Virus record (IMG/VR): IMGVR_UViG_3300028840_001395
Coordinates: 62,001 to 126,000 of that record
Length of the DNA stretch: 64,000 nt
DNA from: a virus
Strand: one strand, 5' to 3'
Shown here: positions 25,218 to 33,334 of the stretch, piece by piece
How the letters are laid out: each line of letters begins with the position of its first letter
Numbering within the stretch: the stretch's first letter is position 1
Position numbers and translations under genes: made by a program
Notes under the pieces: model-generated
Told to the model about the DNA's origin: nothing
The model's input: the letters and a program-made list of their open reading frames with translations, nothing else
The model's database searches: none

Positions 25218-25304
25218 GCCCCCTCGGTGAGTGGGAATGGGCAAGGCGGCGGTCAAGGTCCCCCACCGGCCTTGGCGTGAAGTGTCGCGGCTCACCTTGG
25301 GGGC
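25218..25304 (+). ncRNA. Unassigned structured RNA inside tRNA array
   Basis: Outer arms GCCCCC..GGTGAG (25218-25231) and CTCACC..GGGGGC (25291-25304) pair over 12 bp with a 2x2 internal loop; inside, CAAGGC/GCCTTG and CGGT/ACCG form a second hairpin. TATAAT at 25206-25211 precedes it. Not a cloverleaf and I recognise no family. Confidence 0.5.
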
Positions 25305-25316
25305 TTCATCAACAAC

Positions 25317-25391
25317 GCCAACGTGGCCAAGTGGTAAGGCACCGCCTTGGTAAGGCGGCGATCCCCGGTTCAAGTCCGGGCGTTGGCTCCA
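25317..25391 (+). tRNA. tRNA-Thr (GGU)
   Basis: Stem CCGCC/GGCGG, loop TTGGTAA, CCA encoded; acceptor identical to the CGU gene. Confidence 0.93.
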
Positions 25392-25400
25392 AAGTTGTGA

Positions 25401-25555
25401 GGGGGAGTGGCGAAATTGGTAAACGCGCTGACTCAAACTGGCGTTTCCACCCTACCCTCCCGGCGAGGAGGAACTGCGAAGCGGCTTCAGAGTATCTGGG
25501 CTTGAAACCCAGTGCCTTTCGAGGCTTGTAGGTTCGATTCCTACCTCCCCCTCCA
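25401..25555 (+). tRNA. 155-nt split tRNA-Ser-like gene (UGA) with ~68-nt insertion
   Basis: Ends pair (GGGGGAG/CTCCCCC) and CCA is encoded. The 5' part has a Leu-like D arm. The 3' part has a full anticodon arm CTGGG-CTTGAAA-CCCAG (UGA), a variable arm GCCT/AGGC and a T arm. Between D and anticodon arms lie about 68 extra nt containing a CCTCC/GGAGG hairpin. Either an insertion outside the usual intron site or a fusion of two tRNA genes. Confidence 0.55.
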
Positions 25556-25558
25556 TTC

Positions 25559-25633
25559 GGCCCCTTCTTCTAGTGGTTAGGATACCAGACTCTCAATCTG
25601 GCGACACGGGTTCAACTCCCGTAGGGGTCACCA
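25559..25633 (+). tRNA. tRNA-Glu (CUC)
   Basis: Stem CCAGA/TCTGG, loop CTCTCAA, CCA encoded. Confidence 0.92.
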
Positions 25634-25643
25634 CAGTTCTCAT

Positions 25644-25719
25644 GGCCCGGTGGTCTAGTGGGCAGGACGCTGGACTCTCAATCCAGAGGTCGCGGGTTCA
25701 AACCCCGTCCGGGTCACCA
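25644..25719 (+). tRNA. tRNA-Glu (CUC)
   Basis: Stem CTGGA/TCCAG, loop CTCTCAA, CCA encoded; second CUC gene with a different acceptor. Confidence 0.92.
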
Positions 25720-25885
25720 TCTATTCCCTTGCCGCCCCCTGTTTCCGTCGTCAGATGGATGCGGGCGCGGTAGGTTTCCCGCCTGGGCATTCCAACCGTC
25801 CGGGGTCAAGGGTCCGGAGGCCCTGATGGGGGTGACCTCATCGGGAGGCCCGAGAGAAGGTATCCGGTATGGGAACCAGCAGGGG

Positions 25886-25920
25886 GCGGCTTACCTCTTC
25901 GCCCGTGAGAGTAGTATAGG
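25886..25920 (+). promoter_or_regulatory. Phage-type promoter before ABC ATPase
   Basis: GGCTTA, 15-bp spacer from CTTA, GAGTAGTATAGG. Start codon follows within 20 nt. Confidence 0.8.
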
Positions 25921-25934
25921 TGTGGAGGTGTCCC

Positions 25935-26801
25935 GTGATCACCGCGATTCGCATCAGCAACCCCGAGACCGCCTGTGTCCCCTGGTGGTCAGAGGTGGAG
26001 CAACTCAAGGGCCTCAAGAGCATCAAGTTCGACCCTGGACTCAATGTCCTGGTTGGCCCCAATGGCTCGGGCAAGAGCACCATCCTGATGGCCCTGGCCC
26101 GGATGCTTCACTGCGCCCAAGGGGATGTCCAAGTTGTCACGCAGACCTCCGTGATTGACATCTGTGGGCCTGGTCTTGGCTCGAAGATCATGAAGGGCGT
26201 GATGCCCGTCCATGATGGCCTCCCGGTGATGCACTTCGACCCGTCCAAGACGGTCGGTCTCTTCGGCGGCTCTTTCGACTGGGACTTCGGGATGGAGGGC
26301 ATCCAGAACACGATGGCCAAAGGGTCAGCGGGGCAGACCACCCTCATCAGATTCGACCGAGTGGGAGCGGTACTCCTGGGTCACAAGGAACCAGAGGGTG
26401 TCGAGTGGAAGCACACCCCCTACAAGGACACGACCAAGAATCAGATCGAGAAGATCCTCGCGGGCAAGCCGATCAAGGGGAAGAAAAGCCGACCGACCCT
26501 CCTGCTGGATGAACCGACTCGCAGCCTCGACATGAGGTACCAGATGGGGGTCTGGGTCAACATCGCAAGAGCGGCCCAGAAGCGTCTCCAGATCATCGTG
26601 GCGGCGCACTCTCCCCTGGCGCTCCTCATCCCAGGGGCGAACATCATCGAGATGGAGAAGGGCTACGCGGAAGCGGTCAAGCTCAACCTGGACGCGCTCA
26701 TCAACACGGAGCGGATGATCGAACTCATCAACCAGGAACCGCAGAAGCCCAAGAAGAAGGCTGTCAAGAAGCCCAAGAAGAAGGCTGCCAAGAAGAAGTG
26801 A
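25935..26801 (+). CDS. ABC-type ATPase with basic C-terminal tail
   Basis: 288 residues. Walker A GPNGSGKST near residue 43, Q-loop region following, signature-like GSAGQTT near 130, Walker B PTLLLDEPTRSLD near 190 and a switch His in VAAHSPLAL. No membrane segments, so closer to the SMC/Rad50/AAA_21 type than to a transporter. The last ~25 residues are Lys/Ala/Pro repeats (KPKKKAVKKPKKKAAKKK), suggesting nucleic-acid binding. Start GTG 25935 chosen for GGAGG 6 nt upstream. Has its own phage promoter. Function unknown; some phage ATPases of this kind act in defence or DNA repair. Confidence 0.75.
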   Translation: MITAIRISNPETACVPWWSEVEQLKGLKSIKFDPGLNVLVGPNGSGKSTILMALARMLHCAQGDVQVVTQTSVIDICGPGLGSKIMKGVMPVHDGLPVMHFDPSKTVGLFGGSFDWDFGMEGIQNTMAKGSAGQTTLIRFDRVGAVLLGHKEPEGVEWKHTPYKDTTKNQIEKILAGKPIKGKKSRPTLLLDEPTRSLDMRYQMGVWVNIARAAQKRLQIIVAAHSPLALLIPGANIIEMEKGYAEAVKLNLDALINTERMIELINQEPQKPKKKAVKKPKKKAAKKK

Positions 26802-26857
26802 GTTCTCCGGGTTCGGGGCCAGGGCCGGAAGGCAGCAACCTCGAACCCAACTTCAAT

Positions 26858-26934
26858 ACCCTCGTAGCTCAGGGGATAGAGCACTGGCCTCCGAAGCCAG
26901 GTTAGCACAGGTTCAATTCCTGTCGAGGGTACCA
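26858..26934 (+). tRNA. tRNA-Arg (CCG)
   Basis: Stem CTGGC/GCCAG, loop CTCCGAA, CCA encoded. Confidence 0.93.
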
Positions 26935-26935
26935 C

Positions 26936-27025
26936 GGAGGGGCAAGCAGATTGGCGACTGCACCCGCCTCGAAAGCGGACGAGCTGTGAAAGGCCTTGGG
27001 GGTTCGACTCCCCCTCCCTCCGCCA
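26936..27025 (+). tRNA. tRNA-Ser (CGA)
   Basis: Loop CTCGAAA, long variable arm, CCA encoded; one base after the Arg gene. Confidence 0.92.
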
Positions 27026-27038
27026 AAAAGAAAACCAC

Positions 27039-27124
27039 GGAGGCGATCTGGCTGGATGAAGGCCTCGCCTTGAAAGCGAGTGGTCCGAAAGGGCTTGGGG
27101 GTTCGAGTCCCTCCGCCTCCGCCA
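27039..27124 (+). tRNA. tRNA-Ser (UGA)
   Basis: Stem CTCGC/GCGAG, loop CTTGAAA, long variable arm, CCA encoded. Confidence 0.92.
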
Positions 27125-27148
27125 ACGACTCGTGCGCGGGAAATCCTG

Positions 27149-27177
27149 TTCACTTGACCCCTCCCTCATGGTATAGT
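27149..27177 (+). promoter_or_regulatory. Possible sigma70-like promoter
   Basis: TTCACT, 17 bp, TATAGT, about 60 bp before the gene at 27239. Weak -35. Confidence 0.35.
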
Positions 27178-27238
27178 CCTCCCAGGTTTCGCGTCGGGGA
27201 CGGCCTGACGCTTCACGCCAACGACCAGGGAGGTCACC

Positions 27239-28192
27239 ATGTTCTTCGTCAGGGACTCTTGGCTCCAGTACGAACCCTTCAACCACTACCGGCTGCCCGA
27301 GATCATCCCCCAGCCCGGAAGCTATGGGGAGCACAAGACCCCCCAGGCCACCGCCTTGTTCAACGACAAGGACACGGGCAAGCTCCGGTTCAAGCGGCCC
27401 ATGTACCGACTTCGGTGGCCCGGAGAGCGCGACCGTCAGCACGATGACGGCATCCCCACCTCCATCATCCAGCACTGGCCCAACCCGATGGCTCGGGCGG
27501 TCAAGGAGCGCATCGAGTGTGCCGACAAGGGTGCCCATGTGGCGATGCCCCTGGATCAGATTCTCATCGCTCGAATGCTCCCCCCGGACGACCAGATCCC
27601 CGAGGCCATCGCCTACCACCTGGCCATGAACTACAAGCTCTACGAAGAGATCAAGGACGCGGGCGTCCAGTTCCCGGTCGCGGGTCTTCCGGCCCGGCGA
27701 GTTCAGCAGATTCTGGATGCCACCTTCGCCCTCGATGACAAGCACCTGGCTGCCCTCAAGTACCTCAAGTGGATGGCCGAGGGTCACCACGAGCACCCTT
27801 TGCTCCACGACTTCGGCTCCGCCGTCCGGGGGACTCTCGGGATTCTGGGCCAGACGGCGGCGGAGTTGTTCTTCTATCTTCTCTTCGACTGCCAGTATGA
27901 CGTGAAGACCCAGTGGTGGGCGCGGAACGAAGGCGGGCTGGCCTACCAGATCCCGCTCTATCTGCACTGGGTCGGGCGGACCGGGATGGGCATGTACTCG
28001 CACATGGCGACCATCCCCCCTCCGGCCCGGCACTGCTCCGACCCGCCCTGGGATGAGCGGTATCCCGATGTCCTCGACCAGCTCAAGCGGTGGGACATGG
28101 ACAAGATGCGCCGTTTCATGCACGAGGACGGGAAGGTGCCCGAAGCCAAGGGGGATCATCCCCGTGTCCAGTTCCCGGAGTCAACGCGGTAG
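27239..28192 (+). CDS. Hypothetical protein
   Basis: 317 residues with a clean ribosome site (GGGAGG, 5 nt before ATG). Rich in Trp, Tyr and Pro. A helical middle part (GSAVRGTLGILGQTAAELFF) is flanked by polar regions. No signal peptide, no enzyme motif, no family recognised. Overlaps the convergent gene at 28181 by 12 nt. Confidence 0.7.
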   Translation: MFFVRDSWLQYEPFNHYRLPEIIPQPGSYGEHKTPQATALFNDKDTGKLRFKRPMYRLRWPGERDRQHDDGIPTSIIQHWPNPMARAVKERIECADKGAHVAMPLDQILIARMLPPDDQIPEAIAYHLAMNYKLYEEIKDAGVQFPVAGLPARRVQQILDATFALDDKHLAALKYLKWMAEGHHEHPLLHDFGSAVRGTLGILGQTAAELFFYLLFDCQYDVKTQWWARNEGGLAYQIPLYLHWVGRTGMGMYSHMATIPPPARHCSDPPWDERYPDVLDQLKRWDMDKMRRFMHEDGKVPEAKGDHPRVQFPESTR

Positions 28193-28591
28193 GCAGCAGA
28201 GGGTCTCCCGAGGGATGATGCTCACGTAGAAGTCGGTGTCTGTCCAGGCGAACCCTACGACCTGGACGTTGCCCTCGATGGGGCGCACGTTGGTGATCTT
28301 GCCCCGCTCTCCGAGGTAGTAGATGTGGCCCGGCGTGAGGCCCTTGCCGAAGTCCGGGACACGCCCCCTCGTCACGATGAAGCAGGTCGTGGAGTTCTTG
28401 ATGTGGACAACGAAGCCGATGGCGTTGTGCCCCTGGGAGTGGTAGGCCCGATTCACCTCGCCCGGCCCCGAGAGGTAGACCGCATCGTACAAGGCCACGC
28501 CATTCTTCGGGTTTCTGCACTCCTCCATGTTGTCGGCGTCCGGCACCTTGACCATCTTGCCGTGTCGTGGAGTGAGTTTTTCGCCCTTCAT
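28181..28591 (-). CDS. Putative small virion decoration-like protein
   Basis: 136 residues, beta-rich. The order DAVYLSGPGEVNRA, GFVVHIKNSTTCFIVTRGRV, LTPGHIYYLGERGKITN and VGFAWTDTDFYVSI resembles small phage capsid or tail decoration proteins of the DUF2190-like kind, whose repeats read G-DAVY, TPG-YYLG and VG-A. Assignment is by pattern only. Cys-containing C-terminus. Lies opposite the tmRNA promoter region. Confidence 0.45.
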   Translation of the reverse strand: MKGEKLTPRHGKMVKVPDADNMEECRNPKNGVALYDAVYLSGPGEVNRAYHSQGHNAIGFVVHIKNSTTCFIVTRGRVPDFGKGLTPGHIYYLGERGKITNVRPIEGNVQVVGFAWTDTDFYVSIIPRETLCCLPR

Positions 28592-28632
28592 GGCCTTTGT
28601 CTCCTATCTTCGGAGGACTATAGGCCAAATAG

Positions 28633-28669
28633 GGGGCTTACTTTTTGGCTCTGATGGAGTAGTATAGGG
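28633..28669 (+). promoter_or_regulatory. Phage-type promoter of tmRNA
   Basis: GGCTTA, GAGTAGTATAGGGG with a 16-bp spacer, the only one not 15. Mature tmRNA begins about 20 nt later. Confidence 0.8.
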
Positions 28670-28687
28670 GAGGTTCTCTGAAAACAT

Positions 28688-29048
28688 GGGGGCGAAATGG
28701 CTTCGACTGGGGTGTTGAAGCTCAGGGCGCGTTCCGTGATTGTCGCAGGTCACGTTAAACGGCGGCACACTACAACTGCCAACGACGAGGCGGTTCTCCA
28801 GGCGGCTTAGGCCACCTCGTCCGACCGGGAACCCGTATCCCCGAGGGGTCCTGGGAGGGCGTAAGCAAAATCGAGGATAGGGTCTGCTGCTAGCTGCCCG
28901 GCTCGGCAACCTGAAACGTGCTAGGGATGCTGGTCACGAGAGTCTGCCACTGGACGCTCGGGGTCAAAAGACAAACCAGGGGCTATGAACGTAGGGCCTT
29001 GAAGTGGATTGCTTCAGGACAGGGGTTCGACTCCCCTCGCCTCCACCA
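28688..29048 (+). ncRNA. ssrA: tmRNA (transfer-messenger RNA)
   Basis: 361 nt. Ends form a tRNA-like domain: GGGGGCG pairs with CGCCTCC, a T arm with TTCGACT, and ACCA is encoded. The 5' GGCTTCGAC segment is typical. The tag reading frame runs from about 28778 to the TAG at 28808-28810 and encodes ANDEAVLQAA, compared with ANDENYALAA in E. coli. It would free stalled ribosomes and tag incomplete proteins for proteolysis. One-piece form. Confidence 0.95.
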
Positions 29049-29056
29049 TTCAATCC

Positions 29057-29085
29057 TTGACACCTCCACACCACGCTGATACAGT
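29057..29085 (+). promoter_or_regulatory. Sigma70-like promoter of endonuclease gene
   Basis: TTGACA, 17 bp, TACAGT, 9 bp after the tmRNA 3' end. Confidence 0.6.
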
Positions 29086-29101
29086 GGGTGTCGGAGGTCA
29101 G

Positions 29102-29743
29102 GTGGGCCGGAAGAAGATTGAAGTTGTCTGCATGAATCCTGCTTGTGGAAAGCCCCACATGAAGGCCCTCAGCGAGGTCAACAGGTCAAAGAAGCTGGGC
29201 CGGGGTTTCTACTGCTGTCGTTCCTGCTCGGTCACACACGCCAACGAGTTCCTGGGCCGGAAGGCCAAGGAGGAGACCCGGACGTGCGAGGTCTGCGGAA
29301 CCACCTTCCAGGTGCTCGGCAAGGCCAAGTCCAGAATCACCTGCTCCAACGAGTGTGCCGACACCCTCCGCTACAAGAAGATGAACCCAGACTCCAAGGA
29401 GCGACAGCGGGAAGCCGGTCGGCAGACAGGCAACCTGAGTGTGTCCGCCTCCCTCAAGAGTCGGGAGATGCCGAAGTATGCGAAGCTCGTCCCGTATCTG
29501 AAAAGCAAGGGCGTGAACTTCGAGTTCGAGGCAGAGATTGGCCCCTACGTGGTTGATCTCTGCCTGCCTGACCACGGTATTGTAGTGGAGTTCGATGGCC
29601 CCTACCACTCTTGGCATGAGGTGGTGGCCAGCGATGCCCAGAGAGATAACTACCTCACCAGGGCAACCTGGCGGGTGTTCCGAATCGGAGTCGAGGCCGG
29701 AGCAGTGATTTCACCCTCCGCCCTGGCTCCACTTGGTCTTTGA
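29102..29743 (+). CDS. Vsr/DUF559-like endonuclease with zinc fingers, next to tmRNA
   Basis: 213 residues from GTG 29102, with GGAGG 4 nt upstream; ATG 29132 is the alternative. Two Cys clusters (CMNPACGK with FYCCRSC, and CEVCGTTF with ITCSNEC) form zinc ribbons. The C-terminal half has the very-short-patch-repair-like core: FEAEIGPYVVDLCLP, IVVEFDGPYHSW, then D-x2-R and TWRVFRIG, i.e. E, D and E-x-D positions of a PD-(D/E)XK fold. Directly follows the tmRNA and is bounded downstream by a second copy of its 3' end (29753-29775), the arrangement expected of a mobile endonuclease gene. Own promoter. Confidence 0.75.
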   Translation: MGRKKIEVVCMNPACGKPHMKALSEVNRSKKLGRGFYCCRSCSVTHANEFLGRKAKEETRTCEVCGTTFQVLGKAKSRITCSNECADTLRYKKMNPDSKERQREAGRQTGNLSVSASLKSREMPKYAKLVPYLKSKGVNFEFEAEIGPYVVDLCLPDHGIVVEFDGPYHSWHEVVASDAQRDNYLTRATWRVFRIGVEAGAVISPSALAPLGL

Positions 29744-29752
29744 AAGTGGGAG

Positions 29753-29775
29753 GTGGACTCCCGCCGCCTCCACCA
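29753..29775 (+). repeat. Partial copy of tmRNA 3' end
   Basis: 19 of 23 positions match the last 23 nt of the tmRNA, including an exact 11-nt CGCCTCCACCA. With 29026-29048 it brackets the endonuclease gene. Confidence 0.7.
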
Positions 29776-29874
29776 GACTTGTCCCTCTGCTGGCACTACC
29801 GCGTTGCCGTGGCTGGTTGTTTGACCGGACATGGGATTGGGCCGGACAGGGGTGTTCGCAACTACGCTTCAATG

Positions 29875-29926
29875 AGCGGGGTCGCAACGCCTTCGGGAGG
29901 ATGTAGAATCCCGTCGCCCGCTTTTT
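29875..29926 (+). terminator. Possible rho-independent terminator
   Basis: AGCGGG (29875) pairs with CCCGCT (29917); inside is CGGGA/TCCCG; a run of five T follows. Confidence 0.5.
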
Positions 29927-29942
29927 GGTTACAAGGACACTG

Positions 29943-30203
29943 ATGCCCGACAAGAACGACATCTACCAAGCTGCCCTACAAATCCTCCGAGAGAAGCTGG
30001 ACGGCTGTGCAGTCATCGATCACTTCAAGGTCGAGGTAGAGCATGACCAGGTAGACATCGTGCCCCAGAGAGGCGCTCAGCTCTCTCTGGCCCGGACTGA
30101 ACCCACCTCATTCAAGGTCACTATCACGGCCCTGAGTCCTTGGGGGCAGCAGATGCTCCGCCAGGCCAACCTCACTGGCAATCTCTCGATCACAACCTAC
30201 TAA
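29943..30203 (+). CDS. Hypothetical small protein
   Basis: 86 residues; AAGGA 6 nt before ATG 29943. Beta-rich middle (HFKVEVEHDQVDIVPQ) and a polar end. No family recognised. Isolated between the terminator-like hairpin and the convergent gene at 30219. Confidence 0.55.
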   Translation: MPDKNDIYQAALQILREKLDGCAVIDHFKVEVEHDQVDIVPQRGAQLSLARTEPTSFKVTITALSPWGQQMLRQANLTGNLSITTY

Positions 30204-30218
30204 ACTGCGTGGGCGAGG

Positions 30219-30761
30219 TCACGCCCTGAAGGCCACCACAGCACCTGATGGTTCCCGTTCCCACTTGACCCACTTCTGACCATCGAAGGTCTCGGCGTGG
30301 CCTGTGAGTGCTTCGCAGAGCGCCCTCTCCACGTACACAGAGTCACCCCGCCTGGGCCGGTCGGGCTTATCTTCGAGCCAGTGCAGCTTGACCTTCTTGA
30401 GGATATCCAGGTCGTCTTCCTCGACGCTGGGGCAGCCCTGTCGGTGCCACTCGTTGAGGTCGAACAGGATCATGTTCGTGGCCGTGTCGAAGGTGACGAG
30501 CCCCAGCTTGTAGCACTCCCAGGTGCCGGGCCAAATGCCGTCCCATACGACCTCGCAAGGATTCTGGTCGCACTCGTCGCACGGGGCCTGGAGCGCCTGG
30601 ATCTTGTGGAGAGGGCACTGGGCCACATCGCAGTAGTAGCCGTGGTTCTCTCCGGGTTTGGCCCCGCAGTCGTGACAGGGCTTGCCTTGGAGCTTCCTGT
30701 CTCGCTCCCACAGCCAGTCGAGGAGTCCCTGGTCGGCGTTCTTGATGGGATGGAAGGCCAT
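30219..30761 (-). CDS. Hypothetical Cys-rich, probably zinc-binding protein
   Basis: 180 residues from ATG 30761, one base after the upstream stop. Cys/His groups CHDCGAKPGENHGYYC and CPLHKIQ...CDECDQNPC suggest one or two zinc sites in the first 85 residues. The rest (WPGTWECYKLGLVTFD, then a polar domain) is unassigned. Downstream member of a three-gene minus unit driven from the promoter at 31569. Confidence 0.65.
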   Translation of the reverse strand: MAFHPIKNADQGLLDWLWERDRKLQGKPCHDCGAKPGENHGYYCDVAQCPLHKIQALQAPCDECDQNPCEVVWDGIWPGTWECYKLGLVTFDTATNMILFDLNEWHRQGCPSVEEDDLDILKKVKLHWLEDKPDRPRRGDSVYVERALCEALTGHAETFDGQKWVKWEREPSGAVVAFRA

Positions 30762-30762
30762 G

Positions 30763-31044
30763 TCAGTCCCAGTCTTCCGTGAGGTCGGCGCAGTGGTTGG
30801 CGACCATCCTCCGGATGTCACGGATCTCGGCCTCGGACAGCTCGACCGATTCTCGGGTGTCCACTCGGGTCACCGATAGCGGGATGAGGAATCTCGCATC
30901 GGGCTTCGTGAAGTCGTCCGAGAACTCCACCTCGAACGTCGCTTCGAGAATCGGGGCATCGGCGTCGGGGACGTTACGTTCCCATCGGGCCGTGACGATG
31001 AGGCGACCCTCGGTGGAGCGGTCGTGTGTGATCTGGACTTGCAT
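30763..31044 (-). CDS. Hypothetical small beta-rich protein
   Basis: 93 residues; strands GRLIVTARWERN and ILEATFEVEFSD, then a C-terminal helix (LSEAEIRDIRRMVANHC). Four bases after the upstream stop. No family recognised. Confidence 0.65.
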   Translation of the reverse strand: MQVQITHDRSTEGRLIVTARWERNVPDADAPILEATFEVEFSDDFTKPDARFLIPLSVTRVDTRESVELSEAEIRDIRRMVANHCADLTEDWD

Positions 31045-31048
31045 GGTG

Positions 31049-31531
31049 TCACTCCGCCTTGGTCGCCACCCCCGTCACCGACAGCTTCGCGCCCTTGGCC
31101 TTGGCGGACTTCTTCACGGGGGTGCGGGGCAGGGTGGCGATGACCTTCTCCTTGACCAGCTTCTCGGCCTCCGCGACCCCGGCCTCCTGCATCAGCGCCT
31201 TGGCGGCGTCCTTGTCGAGGGCGAGGGCCTCCTCCATCGCGCCCTTGATGGCGTCGAGGGCGGCGTCGCGGGTGACGCCCATGCGCTTCACGAGCAGCGC
31301 GAGCGTCGGGAGCAGGGGGATGCTCGCCGTGGGGGCCTTGTCGGAGTCGTGCCCGATGGTCAGGGTGTCGATCTCCAGGGTCATGTTGATGACCAGCCCG
31401 TTGAGGGTCTGGTCGGGCTCGGCCCGCTCGCGGGCGTCCCCGGCGGTCTTGGCCACCTTCTTCAGGGCGTCCTTGACTCCGGCCTCGATGGCGAGGTGCA
31501 GTGCGGGCGTGTCGGCAATCGCGGTATCCAT
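31049..31531 (-). CDS. Hypothetical protein with Ala/Lys-rich helical C-terminus
   Basis: 160 residues from ATG 31531 (a GTG at 31552 is in frame but overlaps the ribosome site). Central beta part (LNGLVINMTLEIDTLTIG), then Ala-rich helices and a basic tail (RTPVKKSAKAKGAKLSV). No family recognised. First gene after the promoter at 31569-31603. Confidence 0.65.
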   Translation of the reverse strand: MDTAIADTPALHLAIEAGVKDALKKVAKTAGDARERAEPDQTLNGLVINMTLEIDTLTIGHDSDKAPTASIPLLPTLALLVKRMGVTRDAALDAIKGAMEEALALDKDAAKALMQEAGVAEAEKLVKEKVIATLPRTPVKKSAKAKGAKLSVTGVATKAE

Positions 31532-31568
31532 CCTTAGTCCCTCCTCCCCCACCGTGGGGGATGTTCTA

Positions 31569-31603
31569 TGCAGACTACTCTCGGATGGGGAGGGATAAGC
31601 CCC
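31569..31603 (-). promoter_or_regulatory. Phage-type promoter
   Basis: Minus strand GGGCTTA, 15 bp, GAGTAGTCTG. Sits directly after the stop codon of the upstream gene. Confidence 0.8.
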
Positions 31604-32779
31604 CTAGACCGTGATATTTTCCCGGCGCTTCGTTTCCAGTTCGATAGCCTGCATCGCCCGATTGAAGTCTTCCTGGTGCATGAGGCAGCACTCGGAGAAG
31701 ATAGGATAGCCGTTGACACTCCGGGGGAACGTGTGGTGCTTAGCCGTATCGGCCCAGACACACCCGAAGTCCTTGAGGTATTGCTCCCCGACACCTCGGG
31801 TGACGGCATCCCATCGGGCCTTGGCCTCGACCCAGGCGGCGTGCTTGGGCGGGAAGTCCGAGTTGACGGTCTCCCAGGTGATCATCGCGGCCTTGTGCTT
31901 GGCCTCGATGAGATCGATCTTCTCCTGCACCTGGGCGCACTCGGCCTGCCACGCTTTGACCTGGGCCTCGTAGTCGGCTTGTAGCTCGGCGTTCTGTTCT
32001 TCGATCTTGGCCTTGTAGGAGGCGATGTCCTGGCTGTCCTTGTCCTGCCAGTCGATGCCCATCTTGATCTCCTTGAGCACCTCGGGGTCAGGCTTGATGG
32101 GCTCGGGCTTCTCGGGCTTCTCGGGCTTCTCCGGTAGCTCGTCCATCTTGGGCTTGTCGGGACACTCGGGCTCGGGGCCGGGGTCGTCCATCAGGTTCTT
32201 GAAGATCCGCTTCTGCACCTTCTCCGGAATCGACATGCACCCGAAGGCAACGGGCATGAACACCATCCCGATGTCGGTTCCCCTGATGTGGCGGCTTGTC
32301 CAGATGGTGTTGTTGCTGAAGCTGATCACGAACTCCCGGAGATCCTTGTCATCCATCCGGGGGAGCCGCATCTCATGGCCACGGGCGGCGTTACGACCCT
32401 CCATCTCCAGGCGGAACTCCTCCGAGAGCCGTAGCACGGGCTTGTAGGAGATGCCCAGGATCTCCTCATAGAGGCCGAAGTTGTCGAGGGCCTCGTCCAC
32501 GGTCAGGGTTGGGTCAACCTCGACACCGATGCCTTTCTGGTTGTTCACGAACAGCCGCAGCGGAGGTAGATCCCAGATCCAGTAGCGATGAACACCCGTC
32601 CAGCAGAAGCTCTGCCGACCCAGACGGGTTCGGTGGAAGTCCACGGCGGGGAAGTTCCGCAGGATATCGGCCACGCGAAGCTGACGCCTCGTGTAGAACT
32701 CCATCGCCCCCGGCTCCGTCTGGAGGATGTTGGCGATAGGGGTCGAGGGCTTCTCTTCGAGGATACGGCTCTTGCTCAT
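31604..32779 (-). CDS. Hypothetical protein with Pro/Glu/Lys linker and coiled coil
   Basis: 391 residues. ATG 32779 overlaps the upstream stop (ATGA). Residues ~1-190 form an aromatic-rich domain (SFCWTGVHRYWIWDLPP). A linker of repeated EKP units (DELPEKPEKPEKPEPIKP) follows, then a helical segment likely to coil (ASYKAKIEEQNAELQADYEA) and a C-terminal domain with Cys/His. No family recognised; second gene after the VWA gene. Confidence 0.65.
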   Translation of the reverse strand: MSKSRILEEKPSTPIANILQTEPGAMEFYTRRQLRVADILRNFPAVDFHRTRLGRQSFCWTGVHRYWIWDLPPLRLFVNNQKGIGVEVDPTLTVDEALDNFGLYEEILGISYKPVLRLSEEFRLEMEGRNAARGHEMRLPRMDDKDLREFVISFSNNTIWTSRHIRGTDIGMVFMPVAFGCMSIPEKVQKRIFKNLMDDPGPEPECPDKPKMDELPEKPEKPEKPEPIKPDPEVLKEIKMGIDWQDKDSQDIASYKAKIEEQNAELQADYEAQVKAWQAECAQVQEKIDLIEAKHKAAMITWETVNSDFPPKHAAWVEAKARWDAVTRGVGEQYLKDFGCVWADTAKHHTFPRSVNGYPIFSECCLMHQEDFNRAMQAIELETKRRENITV

Positions 32780-33333
32780 GGCCTCCATCCGATGCCCAGG
32801 AAGTTCTTGTCCTTCAGCCGGATCGCCTCCCGGATGGCAGCTTCGGCCTTGTGGAAGTCCGGGTTCTCCCGCTCTACCCCCATGCACTCCATGCAGATGA
32901 CCTGGCTGCTGAACCGGCTCGGGGTTGATGCCTTGGCTCGCTTCCCGCAGCGCTGGCAGTAGCCGTTCCACTGCGAGGTTCCCCCGAAAAGAACCTGCAC
33001 ATCCTCGAAGGACACATTCCTGGCGAGCACCTTCCACCCGAAGCTACGCCAGCGACCCTCCGTGGGAGCCCTCCACTTCCCTACGGGCTGGCGGGTAGCC
33101 AGCACCACCGTCCGCTTCGGCTGGAGGGGATCCTCGGGGTCGCCCAGGCCCGTGATGGCCCAGGAGCGGTCGTAGCGCAGCATGTCAGCCGGGAAGTGGC
33201 CCCGGCCCTCGACCATGTAGTAGCGCGTCTTGGCCCGCTTCACACCTTCCGGAGTGACGGGCATGTAGGGATCGAACTCCCGGCCTTGCTCGTCCTTCCA
33301 GATGGGAGGATCTTCCAGCATTGGCAGTCCCAT
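32776..33333 (-). CDS. Hypothetical zinc-ribbon protein
   Basis: 185 residues. CQRCGKRAKAST...VICMECMG forms a CxxC...CxxC zinc ribbon near residues 125-150, followed by a helix (KAEAAIREAIRLKDKNF) and GIGW. The order CxxCGKR, ICMxC, NFxGIGW is shared by small phage proteins of unknown function. Two bases after the VWA gene's promoter-driven neighbour, so co-transcribed with it. Confidence 0.65.
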   Translation of the reverse strand: MGLPMLEDPPIWKDEQGREFDPYMPVTPEGVKRAKTRYYMVEGRGHFPADMLRYDRSWAITGLGDPEDPLQPKRTVVLATRQPVGKWRAPTEGRWRSFGWKVLARNVSFEDVQVLFGGTSQWNGYCQRCGKRAKASTPSRFSSQVICMECMGVERENPDFHKAEAAIREAIRLKDKNFLGIGWRP

Positions 33334-33334
33334 G

